Shown here in pieces: positions 38,743-51,693 of a DNA stretch of 64,000 nucleotides. The translations under genes and the position numbers were made by a program. Origin of the DNA: Apis mellifera (Eukaryota; Arthropoda; Insecta; Hymenoptera; Apidae); contig NC_037651.1 of assembly GCF_003254395.2 (NCBI RefSeq), positions 3,348,001 to 3,412,000 on the forward strand, written 5' to 3'. Below the pieces are notes generated by a model. It worked only from the letters and a program-made list of their open reading frames with translations. It made no database searches and was not told where the DNA came from. Positions within the stretch are counted from its first letter, which is position 1. The number at the start of each line of letters is the position of its first letter.

Positions 38743-41163
38743 AATATATATACATCGTTAAAATTTAACAAGAATAAAATACAAATATTGTTTTTTCAAA
38801 TATATATTAGTAAAATAATAAAATTTTTAAAAATTTGGAAGTAATACTAACTATTATTCATTGTAAAAAGAATCTATCCTGTAATTTATTTTGCGTGAAA
38901 GTATATATTAAACAGCAGATGTAGTATAATTTATGCTTTAACGATTTTCTTCATAGGGGTGATCCCGACAAAACCGATTATTTTGGTAATACGGCCCTTC
39001 ACCTGGCAGCAGCAAGGGGTCATGAATTTTGCGTCAAGTTCCTCGTGAAATTCGGTTGTAATATTTGGTCTTTAGACATCGATAGACATTCAGCTAGAGA
39101 TTTAGCTGCAATAAATGGAAGAGAAATGACTCTTCAATTTTTAGATCTTGCTCAAGCCGATCAAGAATTAAATAATCGCAAAAAAAGTCGCCTACTTCGA
39201 GAAAAAGCAGAAAAAGATGCTGAAAAAAGGTATTTATGCAATCATTTAAAAAATTTATATTAACATTAATGAAATTTAACATTAATGCAATTTTAATTTT
39301 TATGATTATGATAATTGTGTACAAAATAGGTTAAAAGAATATATGAAAAAACAAAAAATGGCAGAAATTCGAGCTGAAAAGGAACAAAAAAAATTATCAA
39401 AAGATCGAACAAAATTGGACTTAACTACGGTTAACGAAATCGGCATTCTACCTCACAAACATACTGTGTTGACCTTCAAAGGTCGAGTAAAACCTTCACC
39501 AACCTTCAGCGATATCGTCGGCACTACCACCAAGAAACATGGCAGTGCAGTATGTAAAAAAGCTTTAGCAAAAAAAGCTGTTGATGATTTTAAAGTAGTA
39601 GAGGTGACTGAATATTTTAATGTATAGTTTTTATAAATTTAAATATATATTACATAATTAAGAAATGATTAATGTTATCAATAAATTGTTTTCCAAATAT
39701 GAAAGTTAATATTAAATAAAAATTTAATCTATTTACATAAAACACATTTAAGAAAAAAAAATAAATTTTCATGTTTCTAATTAAATTATATATTTTTAGA
39801 TTGAAGTAAATGGAAAAAAATCGATACGTAGTCTCACTGGACTTAGAAGAGATTCTGAGATAATGTATGTAGGGACTTATGAAAGCCAAACTCAACAAAT
39901 AGGAAAAAGAGGAAAAATTTCGGATGTTTGGGGTACATTAAGCAAAGCACAAAGCACTCCTGATCTCTTAGGTGATCGATCCTTCGATGATGATATAGAA
40001 CAAGATAATAGAGAAGATATAAATGATATAAAAGATAACGTCTTATTACAAGAACCAGCGAGTATCTTCAATCGACCTGGTTTTGGATCAGTAGCATTTC
40101 GAAGAGCAGTAAGTTTATAATATATTTATATGCATGTAATAAAATTAAACAAAAAAGATTTATTATTTTAAATAAGTTTAATTTTTTTTAGAAAATTAAA
40201 GCAATATTTTGTAAAATATTCTATAATGATACGGGACATTTTAATTAAATCACATTATAATTTTATAAATATATAAAACTTCAATCGCGAAATGATTTTT
40301 AATAAATAAATATTTATATATATTTATAAATATTTGGACTTAATAATAAATATTCACAGAATTATAAAATATATCTCAATTTTATTTTTTTGGTTATTTT
40401 TATAATAAATAGTTGTAAATTTATATATTATTATTTACAATACATTTTAAACAATTTAATAATAATTAAGAAGAAAAAACATTAATATATTTCAAGAATT
40501 TATTATTATTACAATAGATATTTATTGAAATAATAATTTATTAACATTATTGAAATGTCTCAAATATAATGATTTAAAATTTATTTAAAGCAGTTTATAG
40601 AAGACTGCTGTTTTCTAACTTTAGATAACTACTACTTTCGATAACCTGCCACTCTCGCAAATGGATGCACATGAACAAAACGGTAACTCTTGCGTGAATG
40701 GCTCCGTAAATGGATCTATAAATGGTCATAGAATCAATGGGCACAACGAAGAAATCAGCATAGGAAGTGCAGGTAGTTTAGCTCGTCGGCAAAGCATGTG
40801 GGATGATGATTTACTTTCAGGTATTTATTTTGTATAGTCAAATTTTATTATTTTATTAATACATTTTTGTTTTAAATTTTTATTTTAAAATTTATGTAAA
40901 AACAAATTAAATTTATAGAAGAAGAGACTGATGAGGAATGGACACCATTGCAAAGATTTTTAGTTGCCAACAATTTATCATCAATTCATCCAGTTTTAGA
41001 ATCAGAACAAATTGATTTAGAAGCCTTGATGTTACTAACTGAAACTGACATCGCCATGCTTAAACTTCCACTTGGACCTAAAAGAAAATTAATGAATGCT
41101 ATAGCTAATAGAAAAAGAGCATTAGATGCACCAGAAAATATTATTAAAGATAGCAGATTATGA
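34863..41163 (+). CDS. Sans (USH1G): Sans / USH1G scaffold protein (ankyrin repeats + SAM), 487 aa
   Basis: Seven exons in phase: 34863-34885, 36531-36674, 38957-39229, 39330-39603, 39800-40108, 40625-40820, 40919-41163 (TGA). The N-terminus, MTSERFHKAARDGALDILKE, and the ankyrin repeats (MTPTLWAAFEGH, GNTALHLAAARGHEFC, DRHSARDLAAINGRE; about residues 34-130) track vertebrate USH1G closely. A charged coiled segment follows, then the central motif KSIRSLTGLRRDSEIMYVGT and FNRPGFGSVAFRRA, which in vertebrates belong to the myosin-VIIa-binding region. A SAM domain covers about 413-474 (PLQRFLVANNLSS, QIDLEALMLL, LKLPLGPKRKL). The last four residues, DSRL, fit a class I PDZ ligand (vertebrate DTEL). 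The family role is to link myosin VIIa and harmonin-type PDZ scaffolds in actin-based sensory structures. Length is close to the human 461 aa. ANKS4B is the sister family, but the central motif favours USH1G. Confidence 0.95.
36422..36455. repeat. AT microsatellite
   Basis: Pure (AT)n run in the first coding intron of Sans, about 75 bp before exon 2. Confidence 0.9.
38692..38738. repeat. AT microsatellite
   Basis: Pure (TA)n run in the second coding intron of Sans, likely length-polymorphic. Confidence 0.9.
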
Positions 41164-44100
41164 AATTCAAAATATTGATAGAAGAACATTAATCTTATTT
41201 TCAAATATTTTAATTTTTTTAATTCAAATAGTAAATGTATATATCAATATATAAAAAGTCGACAAATTATATTTGAGTTTATTTAGTCAATGCAAATTTC
41301 ATGTGATTATGACATATGTAGAGTCATTTCAACTATACGAATTTATAAATACAATAAGATCATATTACAATTTTTATTAAATCAATTAATTTCTAATTAA
41401 GTCACAAGATGACATGTCATTTTTTTTATAATATTAAAATATTATAAAAAAAGTTCATTTATTTCCAGAAGAAATATAGTTTTACATAAGCCATAAAAAT
41501 ATAAATTAATTCAATACATGTTAAAATATTATATAAGTATTTTCAATGTAAAATTATCTTATATTTTAATTCTTTTCTATTCTATGGTGCCTTAAAATAA
41601 TTATACATTATTAATCCATAATCACAGATATGTATAAATATTGTCATTATCATAGATAACATTGAAGACTATATTAATTTTATAATTAATATTTTGTATA
41701 AGTTTTCTAATTATGTATTTTTAATTTTTTCCATAATATCAAAATATTAAAATTATTGCATTAATTTACCAATTAATTATATTATAATATTACATTATAA
41801 TATTTATTGATAAATATTAAAAAACTAAGTAAGAAAAAATATAAAAATCTAAACTTTTTAAAGTTTCATATATTGTTTATCTGTGATTATAGATTAAATT
41901 AATCAATGTAAATGGAAATGTAAATGCCAATATAATAGAATATATTTTTCTAAACTATTTAGACAATAAGAAATAAGAGTAAGATAAAGAAATTATTTTT
42001 TTTCTTATTGGTTATACAATGAATTTTATACAAAGTGTACAAATCGAATGCATAAAAATAAAATATGTAAATATCACAATGAATATCTAAAGCGATTTGT
42101 AAAATCTCCTTATACATATTATGAAAAATATATAAATAATTTGTATACAAAAGGTGATTACTGACGATATAACAATATTTTTTTCTTTGTAATTTTATTT
42201 GTAAATAATTATCTTACAAACAAGAGACGCAAAAATATACAAGCTTCTTATGTTCGCAAAAAATAACAGCACCATTTCTCGCTTTGCCGTGAGCATACAT
42301 TTTCGTATCATATCACGGCTTTTCAGTGTTCGTGCAAGTAGAATATGATGATACATTTTTTTGACAAAAAAGTACATCATGTTGCGATTAATGTGCATCA
42401 GAATAAAAAAAATGGCTCGTAGAAAATTTCTTGGTGCCCTGTGTTTGTGACACGTACGCGTCCCTATGCACCTGTATGATTAGCGTACGAACTACTATTA
42501 CTGTGAAAAAGATATGATACAGAAGTGATTCCTCGCGATTTCACCTATCAAGGCTGAAGATTAATCGATTAATGAATAATAAATATTGATATTTGTTTAA
42601 CTTATCTGATTATTCTAGACAACTATCAATTTATTAATATAAAAACGGATTAATTTATTTTTACTATTAATCGATTAATTTTAGCGCCCTATAAGCTATT
42701 TCTATTTCTATACACAACAGTCGGTTTTGCATAATGGCAACATCATTGGAAACTTCTTTTGGCAGCAAGTACATATGAATTACACATTTCATTAAAGAAA
42801 GACGGAAGTCATCGATTGACAAAAAGATTATTAATAACACAAAATCTTAAATTTCATTATGAAAGACATACTATTCATATCTTTTCCTATTTGTTTACAA
42901 TCTCAAAAAATTTACATACAAAAAATATTATTTTACAACTTTAAGTTATAAATAATACCAAACTTTAATAAAATCATTTATTTCTTTTTCAAGCTGTGCA
43001 CAATATATTGCATGGACCGTATAAATAAAAAATATATTTTCAGTATAAAATACAACAGATTACTAACAAGATTAACTCTTTCTGAGGGAAAACTCCCTAT
43101 ATATATGGGAGAACTTAATTGCTGATTTCAAAATATTTGACAAATAGTTAGTTTTATGCAAGATAAGACAATATCAATTATACTGACAAAATCTTGCAAG
43201 TAATCAAACAAATAACACGTTATCAATCCAATATAAACAAACATAGATTTTTTTATCACGACCAAGAACAGCTCTTGAGTATAAATTGAAAATATTATTT
43301 TACTAAAAGAACAGAAATAAAGATGACGGTGCCTGTACAAAATGACTCGATGTTCATCATTACTATTATTTTCTTATCAATAAAGTATTCCTAAATATGG
43401 CATCTTCAGCATGTTACTTTCTTCTATATGTTTTTTTAGAGTTATCTTTGTACGAAGATCCATTAAGAAATCAATCAATAGAATATTGCCATAAAAAAGA
43501 ATTTCATTCTGAAACTTTAAAAACAAATGATGCAATTAAATTAACGTACAAAGATACTCCTTAATATTGTATTATACATTTCGTTTGAATGGAACTTTTA
43601 GAACTTTCAGAAACATGACCCTGCGTACCAAACTGGTCAGGAAAGTAGAGTCAAGTGCAGTCCTTGTAGTTTTATTATAATTGCCGATCATATGATAAAT
43701 ATTATTAAAGCTATCGCATAGTTATCGATATTAATGATAATATTAGCAATACCCCTAAGGCTATTGTTTATCGTTATCATTACGAATTTACGCTATATTT
43801 AATATTTACAACTGAATAACAATTTTTTCGCTTGTTTCCGGAACGGTGCTCAAACAATGTCGAGAAAAAGGAAACAAACTAAAATGAATTCACTTCTAAA
43901 TGACTTTGAAGAACAAATAAAAAGAAATTCGAAAATGTATAGGAAAATTGAACTCTTTTCTTAAATAAAATTTACCGGCAGTTCGATTGAAACATTTTCG
44001 AATTTCCTATAATTAATAATCTTCAAAATTCAAATAGAAGTAATTACGAGGCACAACGCTAGAAATAATATACATTTACAATGACCTTAAAAATGAAGCG

Positions 44101-46001
44101 ATAAATCACTCCAATATGAGTCTTTGAATATAATGCTTCTTATAAGATATGCACGTATATGTACAAATACACATATACATAACGTATATGTATATGCATA
44201 TACAGCAAAGAGCTGCCCATGTCTCCCCAACAACGGCTACATCTAAGACGAAAAGCTCGTTTATTGATTAAGTCCATACTAGTGTAAAAGTAGATCCCTT
44301 TACATTGCACTGTCTTCATACAGACTTTGCCTGAGACATATTTCCAACACATTGCTCAACCCTTTGCTTATAACATATACGCCAAAAGATAAAAATCAAT
44401 TTTATATTATGATCATTTTTTCATCACTGACATTATCCAATTGACATCGGATATAAAAAGATTGGAAGGAACTTCGCATAGATTTTTCCTACCGATCCGT
44501 TCATTTTATCCGTCGATTTTGTTTGATATAAGCATTGCTTACCCTAACATGTTTAAGATTTATAACTACACAAAGTCTATTTAAGAATTTTATCAATTAG
44601 TTACACAATTATGAGCACCCGCGACACATATGGAAAGAATGAAACGTGAACATCATTTTTTAAAGTCTTCTTTGAACCTTGCTTTCAAGCTCGATCTCAA
44701 TCTAATTAAACCTTTGGCGTGGATGTCATGACGCATAAAACATGGCAGCAGCATTTTTAGATTATTTCCAAGGGATCGCACACATAAATATATGAAGTAG
44801 ATGCAAAATTACAAACAAAAGGATTGTAAAAACAATTAAATATATTATCGAAAAGACAATTTTATGATTATTCTACATATAGAGTATGATTATTCTATCA
44901 TATAACAGAAAATGTAGATCCCTTGTTCATAAGTAAATAAAAATTACAGAATTACAAAAATCAATTTGTCAACATTTCATTTTTTTTTTTTAGTACTTTT
45001 ACTTATATCCTTATTTCTTCTATCATTATTTCTTTTTTATTGCCAACGAAAGCCATATGAAATGATTTTTTTTTATTGATAAAAGCGTCCAAATATGAAT
45101 TATCTACGATCATTTAATAATTATAATAATATTATAATCAGAAAAAGCGATCCTTTGGATTATGAAAAAACATTTTATAATCATCCTCTCCCCGTTCCCT
45201 TTTATCTCGCAAAATTACAATCGTAGATAGTAATATTTTTATAAAACATTAAATCTTCAATTCATTTCTCACTTTTAGAACATCCCATTTAAAAAAATTA
45301 CAGTACACTATGAAGTGACTGAAAAAAGTATCACGAAATATTAGCTGCTAATTTTTAACATACACATCAATTGTGTAAAGCATGTTAGTTACAGCTTTTA
45401 ACATCTCATAATACATTTGGCAAGGTTCATACTCTTGGTTTATAGATCGATAAACTAATAATCACATATACAGATTTTATGCTTATAAAACAATGACATT
45501 CACTCTGCATGGGCACTTTGAATGGTATTGTTATAACACGTTTGTATTATCTCACAGCTTATATAAATAAATAAATAATTTCAAAATAGATTTTTTCTAG
45601 TATGTATAATAATAAATTTTTGCATCATAACTTTAAACTTTAACAAACTAAAATTTCCCCAAATAATATACAGTAATTTAAATGATTATAATTATTTTAA
45701 ATGATTATATTATTTAATTAAATTAATTATTTATTAAATAAAATTAATTACCCTGATTATTGATATAAAAACCAAAACTATAAAGCTTAATAAATAATAA
45801 TAATGAAACGTGACAGATAATATAAATTACTCGAAATATACGAACGTGTTTTATATGACAATGCAAGTCATTGCCATTTTCTTGAAGTGATTATGTTTAA
45901 CCGGGAACTATGTAGGGGAGTTGAACCGTTAATAATTAATTTATCAATTGATTAATTAATGGGGAACAAGGGAGTGAGGCTACTTTACACATCGCGCGCC
46001 G
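41164..46001. other. Convergent 3' region of Sans (+) and HAPSTR1 (-)
   Basis: The two genes are tail to tail, so this 4.8 kb holds both 3' UTRs. Nothing protein-like is visible. The 42.2-46.0 kb half is somewhat less AT-extreme than 41.2-42.2 kb. A minus-strand AATAAA near 42194-42199 would give HAPSTR1 a 3' UTR of about 3.8 kb, but nearer minus-strand signals also exist. A solitary TTAACTCTTTC at 43072-43082 resembles one end of the element at 25149 but has no partner. Confidence 0.45.
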
Positions 46002-48431
46002 TTACATGAAACGTGAACGTTTGTGCGTGGGAGATCCCATATCCACGTCATGCGAAGCAGGCCGTTTATGATGTCGAGCGAATTCGCTACTAATAAAAGC
46101 CGACAATTCGGCTTGTCTTCCAGTACGCCGAGATATTGGTGAACCTATTTAAAATTAATAAGAAAATTTTTTTTAATTATTTAAAAAAACTATTATATTA
46201 TATTAATCATAAATGAAATATCAGCATTAATATAATCTTTTTATTATTACAATTATGAAATACTATAAATTTTAAATAATGTACAATGATCTTAATATTT
46301 TTTTTATATTTTTTATTTTTTATATTTTAATACTTATGTTCATTGTATTAAAATAATTCTTACCAGACAATGCAATTGCTTCTCTAAATGTATGTAATTC
46401 AGGATCAGGATCATTTCCAGGTATTGGTGTTGGTGCAACAACCATATTTGGTGTTGAACTTTCTGTAGAAGGCGAACTACAAACCATCATCCTTGGTTTA
46501 GGTGAACTTCTGAAATTTATTAATATTCATTTTATATCTGTGTTACTTCCATTAATAGGACAAACCTTATAAAAGTTATTGATGCATTAATGCCTATAAA
46601 ATAAAACAATTAAGATATTTTTTTATAGTGAAATATAATAGTGATTTTAATGTCTTCCTTAGCTTTTGAAATTATTTTGTCTAAAAGCTATAGAGAACAC
46701 ATTTGTACGTATATTAAAGAAATTATACAACACTTACCTATGCGAATGTGGTCGAGGTGGAGGTGGTTTTCCAGCTAGATATGCTAACAAATCTTCTCTA
46801 CGAATCATACGCCTTTTCTTCCTAGCCCAATTCATAATTTCTTTACTACGCTTTTGTCGGCCCATTTCTATACCTAATTCACTGCATCGACGCATACTAT
46901 CCATAGAATCTGTTAAAATATTTCATACTTATAAACTAAATAATATTTATTACATAGAAAATTATATAAATAATTATATAAATAATGTTAACATTGCCTC
47001 AAATATATAATATATACATATTTTTTAATATATTATATAAAATATATACATATTTTTAATATAATAAAATAACTAAATAACCAAAAGAATAATATTAAAA
47101 AATTTATCTTTACATAAATAATTATAATCAGAAAAACACTTAAAATAATAATAATTATAAAATAATACAAATTATTGAAGTTATTACATAAATAAATAAA
47201 TATAAAATAATATAACAGCCATAAAAGAATAGAATTTTCATGATATAATCATAAACTTATATTTTTAATACTTTTTTAAAACTAAAATACATTATTTTAA
47301 ATATAATTAAAAAATTGAAATAATAATTTTGAAAATTTAAAATTATTTTCAAATAATAATAGCATAAAAAAATTAAAATTTTAATACAAAAGAAATATTA
47401 ATATTTAATAAAAAGAAACATTATATTTATTTTAAAATAAATAAAAATACAAAAATAATCATTAAAACAAGCATCATAATCAGCATACATAATACTTGCA
47501 ATCATTAATAAATGTTTGATATTGATTTAACGTAGAATTTATATATAATTATCTGCAAAAAATGATCTAATTTCCTGAAAATAACAGAAATCAACTCTAT
47601 TTTCTATAAATATTCGTAATAGTCCTGAAAGTTTGCGTCAATTAACAGCTGACCTTCAGCAATGGTCAGCTGTGCGAAGCGATCTGACGCACATATACGT
47701 GCAAACACATTACCACTATGTGTATGTGTTGTGTGTAAATGACGATTCTACAAAAGAATGACTGAATGCTAGAGATGAGGATAAAAAAGAGAGGAAAAGC
47801 GACAGAAAAAGGATAATGTTATAAAAAGAGAAAAAAAAGGAGAATAAGAAAGTTAGAATGAAGATTTATCTTGCTCACATTGTTGACAAGAGAGACCAAG
47901 GAAGTGCACGCACCTTTGTACAACGATGTGACGGTACCTGCAGCAGTCTGGAAAGGTACCCATAGAGAGACACCCTGCGTACGATCTGTAAAAGAGCAAA
48001 GCCGAAAGGAACTGGTTACACGATCAGATCGATATGCACATGCGGCGAAAAAAGGGAATCGAAGCAAACGAGGAGCGAGAACAGTGGCGTATCCTCTCGT
48101 ACGTCGCACAAAATGGATGTCACGCAAATGGATGTAACTACGAAATGTTCTCGTTACTCATAGACATCGAAAGTCATTTTATAAATGAATGAAGGAAAGA
48201 TATAAATGATGATCAATATTATCATCAAATTAACTTACCTTTATACAGTTGGGCGATGGCCGACGCAGTCGTCTGAAAACTCGTCCACATCTGCTGGGAA
48301 TAAAGTTCCTTTTCGTTGTGCAGTTGCGTTTCATAATCTTGTTCTGTTTCCAATGCTTCAACGCACTGTTGTTCCCAATTGCTATACCAAAGATCCATTA
48401 AAGGATCTTCTTCGCTTCGATCTTCGCTCAT
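46002..48431 (-). CDS. HAPSTR1: HAPSTR1 (C16orf72/TAPR1) homologue, HUWE1-associated stress regulator, 241 aa
   Basis: Five exons on the minus strand in phase: 48431-48239, 47985-47914, 46909-46738, 46509-46364, 46144-46002 (TAA). The start MSEDRSEEDPLMDLWYSNWE sits in a CpG-rich first exon. Recognised blocks: WTSFQTTASAIAQLYKDR (57-66 zone), GVSLWVPFQTAAGTVTSLYK (68-88), LGIEMGRQKRSKEI then RKKRRMIRREDLLAYLAGKP, PELHTFREAIALSG, and the C-terminal GSPTHKRSRFM. Vertebrate HAPSTR1 has the same blocks in the same order (SLWVPFQNAATAVTNLYK, KKRRRTIRREDL, FREAIALHG, SPTHKRNRMI). The human protein dimerises and partners the E3 ligase HUWE1 in stress responses, partly in the nucleus; the Arg/Lys-rich segment could serve nuclear import (inference). 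It is head-to-head with RPRD1, with 964 bp between start codons. Confidence 0.95.
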
Positions 48432-49395
48432 GGTTCGTCGTCCTCGAGACTCTTATTGTGAGCTCACGCCTCGCCCACCCACAAGCACTCACGATACGCA
48501 CAGAAATCGCGTAACTCTTAAACTTCGTCGTATTTTCTCGTTTTTCGTATTTGCTTACCCTACCTCTTTTTCCGCTCGTCTGCTTCACGTAACGCGAACA
48601 CGGTAGCTCGCATGCACATCACCCGAGTCAGGTCGCGGCCATTACGATGTGCCTCGCTCGAGGATCGCACGAGTCTCACGCGCAACGAAACACGAAATAC
48701 GAATTGGCAGGTACGAAGAACGAACTAACCCACGATACATAATCCCTTTTCACCCCTCAACTACGACGACGCACTGATCCCTGGAAATCACTGCTGCACT
48801 CTATTCAAGAAAATGCAGTACCTAGTATGCGCAGTTCTTATCGAATCTTTGTGTTATCGATAAAGAAGAGTTACGATAAATTTGTTTATTATTTATTTTC
48901 TTTTTAATTTGTAGTTATTGCTTTGATAAAAAAACTATAATATTTCTCTTATATATAAAATAGATAATTATAATATACTTTACTTTGGTAATATATACTT
49001 GTTAATATTATAATTATGTATTTTTCTCCTTAAAGTAAAAATTTTTAAGAATTATATATATATATATGTATATATATATACATATATATATTGACATACA
49101 TACAAATATATGCACAATAGTTACTAACTATTAAGAAATTATAATTTCATCTTTGAATAACAATATTTAAATTATCGATCGAAATTGACAATACGATGCA
49201 ATGTAGTTCAGAAAACTTGAAAAAGATGGCGCTAATATCAAAAGTGACGGAAGTACATGCAGTGCAACATTTTATACGCCGTTCGTGTTTGTATTTCAGC
49301 TGTTGAGTCGTACACTTGTGCGGCTCGTGCTCGTGAATTGAAATACGAGCAATTTTTAATAATTTTTATTGACGAAACAACGTTTTAATTATAAA
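48432..49395. promoter_or_regulatory. Bidirectional promoter region between HAPSTR1 and RPRD1
   Basis: The start codons of the two divergent genes are 964 bp apart. The HAPSTR1 side (about 48432-48840) is CpG-rich; the middle is AT-rich with TA runs (about 49056-49090); the RPRD1 side becomes GC-richer from about 49190. AAGATGGCGCTAA at 49222-49234 resembles a YY1/Pho site, a common element of housekeeping promoters. No TATA box in a decisive position was identified. Transcription starts are not mapped. Confidence 0.55.
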
Positions 49396-51693
49396 ATGAC
49401 AGGATTTACAGAAAGTGCACTGGTGAAAAGACTAATGGACTTAAATCCTTCTCAACAGAGTATTCAAACACTTTCTCTTTGGTTAATTCATCACAGAAAA
49501 CACCATCCGACCATCGTGAAAGTCTGGTTTAAAGAGATGTGTAAAGGTACGTTAAGATTGCCGTAAGTATACCTTTTTATTTACATTTCAAATTTTGAGT
49601 ATCAAATATTATTTTGTTATTAAATTATTTTTATATTATATTCCAAATAAAATAAATATAAAATGATCTTCAATGAAATTTTTAGGTTAACTTGTAAATT
49701 AGTCCTTCACTACGTAATTATGAACATATTTCTCGTAACAGTATGTCAACTGCAAAATTGTATTTAGAATTATTGATAATTATCTGTTACAATTATAATA
49801 TATAACATTTTAAATGATATTATAATTTTTAATATTAATTTAGAAATATATTTTCATACAAATATACAATTGTAATTTATATTTAATTCTTTACGTAAAT
49901 TATATTATTATAAAATTGTTTATAATATTTCTTAATATTTACGATTTTGTTATATAAATTGTAATTATATCATAAATATATTTCAATATATTCAATTTTT
50001 TTATAAATGTTATAATTTATTTAATTCTGCTTAATTTCTTAATTACAATTTTTATTATAAATTATGTTTTACAATTTTAGCAAATAAAATGTTAATTTAT
50101 TTTAAAATTGCATAAAATTAATAAATTTTTTTCAAATATCATTATTATTATTATATTTTTTACAGTGAAGGATAATCGTAAACTTATGTTTATGTATCTG
50201 GCAAATGATGTTATTCAAAATAGTAAAAAAAAAGGACCAGAATTTGGAAAAGAATTTGAAACAGTTTTACCAAAAGCTTTTGAACATATGAAAGGATTTG
50301 ATGAAAAAACAAGAGAAAGATTAAATAGGCTGCTTCAAATTTGGGAGGAAAGGGGAGTTTATGATAAGACACAAATTGCAGAGTTTAAAGCTGCTTTTAC
50401 AGATACATCAAGAGATCCAGGAACACCACCTCCAAAAAAAAAACTTAAGAATGATATAGAAAAAGTAAAGGTAACATATAATACTAATTTTAATTTGTAT
50501 TAAATATAATATCTCTAATTATGTTATTATGTTTATTATTATAGAAAGATAAAAAGGAGAGAAAAAAATCAGAGACTGAAGTTGAAGTGGATGGAACCAA
50601 AGAGCTACATGTAACATTAAGTCCTCGTACTCCTGCAGGAGACCCACCAGAAACAGAGGAACTCATCAAAGCTTTAATGGTTAATACCATTTATAAAAAG
50701 AACAAAAATTCGGAATATGTATCGTTAGCAATAAACTATCTTATATATAGAAAAATATATGTTGAATCCATAAGGCATATTGGCAAGCATAATTACAATT
50801 TGATATTTCCACCCCCAATAGTAGTTTTATATTCTATTTATATATCATCTATATTATTAATCAATTTCGTAATACATTTTTATGTTTTTAATAAAAAATA
50901 TTTTATTTCTTGTTTGTTAATTTTAAACAATAAAATAATATAATATTGATTTTATTTAAAATTTACACATTAAATAGTCCTTTTTCTTTTTGAAAAATAG
51001 ATATTTTTATTTAATTAAACTTGAAATTTAATAAAATAAAAAAAAATAGTATTCTTATTTTCTTAAATAAATATTACATCTAGAAATAATGTAAAAATAT
51101 AAATTGAATACTTAAATATGTGTATATGCACATGAATGTATTGAAGGCAATTACTAAAAAAAAGCCTTCTTTATTTCAGGATTTGGAAAACACAGCATCT
51201 TCAGATGCTGGTGTTAGAGAACGTATTGCATCTTTACCACCAGAAGTATCTGAAGTTTCACTTCTTGCAAATTTAGCAGATAGAGCAGCTGCTGATCAAT
51301 TAAGTGTTGCAGTAAATGAAGCTGCTGCATTATTAGCAGATTATAATGGAAGATTACAAGCAGAAATGGAAGACAGAAGAAGATTATTAACTATGCTTAG
51401 AGATTATACTTTGGCACAAAGACAATTACTCCAACAAGCTCAAGCAACATTGGAAGTATGGTTATACTCTTTTTGACAAATAAATGCTTTATATTTATTA
51501 AAAAATATATGTATATGATTTACAGAATTTAATGATGTTTCAGGATTATAAAGAAAAACTTAAAAAAGTATGTGCAGTACGATCTGAAGTTAAATCACAT
51601 ATTTCCAATTTACCTGATTTGACTCAATTACCTGATGTTACGGGTGGATTAGCACCTCTCCCTTCAGCTGGTGATTTATTTTCTATGCACTAG
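49396..51693 (+). CDS. RPRD1B: RPRD1A/B (CREPT) homologue, RNA polymerase II CTD-interacting protein, 338 aa
   Basis: Five exons in phase: 49396-49546, 50166-50470, 50545-50679, 51180-51455, 51544-51693 (TAG). The N-terminal CID domain (residues about 1-132) opens FTESALVKRLMDLNPSQQSI and contains LWLIHHRKHHPTIVKVW, MYLANDVIQNSKKKGPEFGK and RLLQIWEERGVYDK. A Lys/Pro-rich linker follows. The C-terminal coiled-coil domain (about 187-338) contains TEELIKALM-DLENTASSDA, EAAALLADYNGRLQAEMEDR and VTGGLAPLPSAGDLF, all near-identical to vertebrate RPRD1. Family proteins dimerise, bind phosphorylated Pol II C-terminal repeats and help RPAP2 remove Ser5 phosphate. Length is close to the human 312-326 aa. 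Orthology to RPRD1A versus RPRD1B cannot be separated by eye; insects probably have one gene. Confidence 0.95.

Noticed and set aside
43072..43082. TTAACTCTTTC identical to one end of the TTAA element at 25149
   Set aside because: No matching inverted end found nearby; 11 bp alone is not enough to call an element.
47819..48127. 102-aa minus-strand open frame
   Set aside because: Only 47914-47985 is coding (HAPSTR1 exon 2); the rest is intron on both sides.
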